The notes under the pieces: model-generated
What the model was told of the DNA's origin: nothing
What the model saw: only the letters and a program-made list of their open reading frames with translations
Databases searched by the model: none
In this document: one piece after another, positions 34,450 to 35,914 of the stretch
How positions within the stretch are numbered: the stretch's first letter is position 1
Layout: the number at the start of each line of letters is the position of its first letter
Made by a program: the position numbers and the translations under genes
DNA from: Pirellulaceae bacterium
GTDB lineage: Bacteria; Planctomycetota; Planctomycetia; Pirellulales; Pirellulaceae
Length of the DNA: 35,914 nucleotides
NCBI GenBank assembly: GCA_022448645.1
Contig: JAKVBZ010000018.1
Location: 34,132 to 70,045, forward strand
Reading direction: 5' to 3'

Positions 34450-35445
34450 ATGCCTGCAGTTTCTGTGGTACTGCCCGCCTTCAACGCGGTAAGTACCATT
34501 TTCCGTGCCGTGCGCTCCATTCTCGATCAGGCATTCTCAAACCTCGAGTGCATTGTCGTCGATGATGGATCAACGGATGGAACTGCTGAAGTATTGAGTG
34601 ACATGTGTGACGATCGGCTGCAAGTCCTTTCTTTGCCTCATCAAGGAGTCGCCTCGGCGATGAATGCTGGTGTTCGTCTGGCGCGGGCACCATTAATCGC
34701 CAGGATGGATGCCGACGACTATTCTCATCGCCATCGGCTGCAGAAACAAATCGAATACCTGCACGAGTGTGACGTCGATGTGACCGGTTGCCAGGTCCAT
34801 ATCCTGAATGGGAAAGGCAGTCCTGTAATGTCCATGAAACGCTACGAGCATTGGATCAACCACGAAACCCCCAATCATGAAATGATCATGGCCTTACGTT
34901 TCGTTGAGCTGCCAATCGTCAATCCAACGATTTTGGCGAAACGATCCTACTTCGAACTAGAATGTCGTTCCGACGATTTTCCCGAGGACTACGATTTAAT
35001 GTTGCGTGCGGCGAGTGCTGGTCTTAGATTTGGCAAAGTTCCAGAAAAATTGTTGGATTGGGTCGATTCGACAGGTAGGCTGACACGCTCAGACGTTCGC
35101 TACACAGATGCCGCTTTTATGCAGTGTCGTCGGTACCATTTGCAGAACGGACCGCTGCATGATGTGCGTCAGGTGGACCTCTGGGGATTGGGGAAAACCG
35201 GCAAGCCCTGGTTGCGCTGGCTTAAAGATCAAGGGTTTACTGTCCGACAAGCTTACGAAGTCGACTCTCGTAAGGTGGGTAAAAAGATTCAAGGAGTTCC
35301 CGTGCTGCCTCCGGAACAACTGCCTACAGCAGATGGAACTCCGCTTATCGTGGCCGTCGGAGCAGCCGGTGCGCGTGAATTAATCCGACAACACATTCAG
35401 CCTCACGGATACAAGATGGGTCAAGACACCTGGTTCGTGGCATGA
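34450..35445 (+). CDS. Glycosyltransferase family 2 fused to a Rossmann-like C-terminal domain
   Basis: A 331-residue protein. Residues 1-235 are a GT-A glycosyltransferase: VSVVLPAFNAVSTI, VVDDGSTDGT (Asp38-Asp39), the metal-binding ARMDADD (Asp87, Asp89) and a probable acceptor-site EDYDL (Glu179-Asp180). From about 242 a second domain begins with a glycine-rich strand-loop (DLWGLGKTGKPWLRWL), then YEVDSRKVGKKIQGVPVL and LIVAVGAAGARELI. This layout matches the nucleotide- or sugar-binding N-terminal domain of PglD-type acetyltransferases, and related Rossmann modules appear at the ends of some sugar enzymes. No acetyltransferase hexapeptide repeat follows. The AAAAGG site and ATG at 34450 fit well. 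Donor and acceptor are unknown. Confidence 0.85.
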   Translation: MPAVSVVLPAFNAVSTIFRAVRSILDQAFSNLECIVVDDGSTDGTAEVLSDMCDDRLQVLSLPHQGVASAMNAGVRLARAPLIARMDADDYSHRHRLQKQIEYLHECDVDVTGCQVHILNGKGSPVMSMKRYEHWINHETPNHEMIMALRFVELPIVNPTILAKRSYFELECRSDDFPEDYDLMLRAASAGLRFGKVPEKLLDWVDSTGRLTRSDVRYTDAAFMQCRRYHLQNGPLHDVRQVDLWGLGKTGKPWLRWLKDQGFTVRQAYEVDSRKVGKKIQGVPVLPPEQLPTADGTPLIVAVGAAGARELIRQHIQPHGYKMGQDTWFVA

Positions 35446-35783
35446 ATGACGCTGCGGCACGGGACCCAAATTTACGGTTGGTCAGCGAGCAGCCTGCTAA
35501 CCTGGACAGCAGCAACGAAAAAACGTAGAGAATTCTCAGCCGACCGCAAAATTTACTTTTCGATGAGGCAGTAGTGATACCTTCGACTTATTGTGAGTTG
35601 CGACCGGATGAGACCATGTGTTTTTCGCCAATGTGCCGCGTCGAAAACGGTCGGTGTTTAGCCTTTTTTCTAGGCTCACCCGCTCTGCCGTCACCAACCG
35701 AAATGGGTTTTTCTGTCTCGGAAATGGTTTACGAACCTGTCTCCCCCTTCTTGCCAACCGCTGTTAACGGTTATGATAGGTAA
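35446..35783. other. 338-bp stretch without a supported gene
   Basis: It lies between the GT2 fusion gene and the truncated gene at 35784. A GTG-initiated frame (35574-35783) fills part of it and ends exactly at the next ATG, but its product has no recognisable features. No hairpin terminator or strong promoter was seen. Confidence 0.4.
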
Positions 35784-35914
35784 ATGAGTGAGCCCTTTAT
35801 CTTGATACCCGGTCGGACCAGTCGACAGGGAGTTGGTATTAGCGAAGGCAAGTTCGAAGCCAACTACCAAGAGGAGACGCGACGTTTGCAAATGTCACCC
35901 GAGGACATGCAACG
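35784..35914 (+). CDS. Probable molybdopterin-dinucleotide-binding protein, FmdD/FwdD-like, 3' truncated
   Basis: The ATG at 35784 opens a frame that stays open to the window edge (43 residues visible). The visible part has an early beta strand (FILIPGRTSRQGVGISEGK), a KFEANYQEETRR helix and a final LQMSPEDMQ. This pattern (GR-x-x-x-QG near residue 10, then (N/S)PEDM) is that of formylmethanofuran dehydrogenase subunit D, a small molybdopterin-dinucleotide-binding domain. Planctomycetes use tetrahydromethanopterin-linked C1 enzymes for formaldehyde oxidation, so such a gene is expected in the phylum. With only 43 residues the call is tentative; another molybdopterin oxidoreductase domain is the main alternative. 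AGG lies four bases before the ATG. Confidence 0.5.
   Translation, partial: MSEPFILIPGRTSRQGVGISEGKFEANYQEETRRLQMSPEDMQ

Noticed and set aside
35574..35783. GTG-initiated frame of 69 codons directly before the last gene
   Set aside because: It has a GAGG sequence before it and ends exactly at the next ATG, but its product shows no recognisable domain and an odd composition. It could be a leader peptide, yet nothing supports that.

Overview
The window looks like chromosomal DNA of a planctomycete, most likely of the Pirellulales (Rhodopirellula/Blastopirellula type). This rests on protein character: a zinc-ribbon protein with one membrane span and a carboxypeptidase-regulatory-like repeat, secreted multi-domain hydrolases, a class I fumarase with fused alpha and beta parts, and a truncated last gene resembling formylmethanofuran dehydrogenase subunit D (planctomycetes carry archaeal-type C1 genes). 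Gene order is also typical of the phylum, with short operons, frequent strand switches and many GTG/TTG starts. No database search was possible, so taxonomy is inference. I see no rRNA, tRNA, insertion sequence, prophage or CRISPR array.

Layout. 1-3325: a ChlI-like AAA+ ATPase (5' end outside the window) and a VWA protein with a MIDAS motif, separated by a small membrane-protein gene on the opposite strand. 3554-4776 (minus): the zinc-ribbon protein and a two-span membrane protein. 5028-7472: a secreted 814-aa protein with an alpha/beta-hydrolase (esterase-like) domain. 7694-9418: ruvA-ruvB, the Holliday-junction branch migration motor. 9657-11532: rpmF-fabD-fabG. 11657-14440 (minus): a soluble M48 metallopeptidase with a TerB-like tail, followed by class I fumarase. 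15010-16047: a secreted SMP-30/gluconolactonase-like protein. 16325-16873 (minus): an unknown protein with a strong promoter and a perfect Shine-Dalgarno. 17131-19235 (minus): trpB-trpA, divergent from mutM (19313-20158). 20421-20786: a stand-alone PilZ protein. 21421-23769: a surface-polysaccharide block (GT2 glycosyltransferase, rfbC, rfbD).

23920-32025 is a complete phosphate-starvation locus: phoR, then a clear intrinsic terminator, then a candidate triple-repeat Pho box with a correctly placed -10, then pstS-pstC-pstA-pstB-phoU-phoB. PhoR would sense phosphate status through the Pst transporter and PhoU and phosphorylate PhoB. PhoB would bind the Pho box and raise transcription of the transporter, with its own gene at the distal end. 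A hairpin between pstS and pstC probably keeps the binding protein in excess over the permease.

32039-34264 (minus) is a large secreted protein with a GH67/GH20-type N-terminal domain. 34450-35445 is a GT2 glycosyltransferase fused to a small Rossmann-like domain. The window ends inside a molybdopterin-dinucleotide-binding-type gene starting at 35784.

Most of the window is ordinary housekeeping and accessory DNA, and I found no clear candidate for a wholly new system. The best leads are the Pho box architecture, the enlarged PstA, the fused glycosyltransferase, the split ATPase/VWA pair, the M48-TerB/fumarase operon, and two unexplained non-coding stretches (14441-15009 and 20787-21420).
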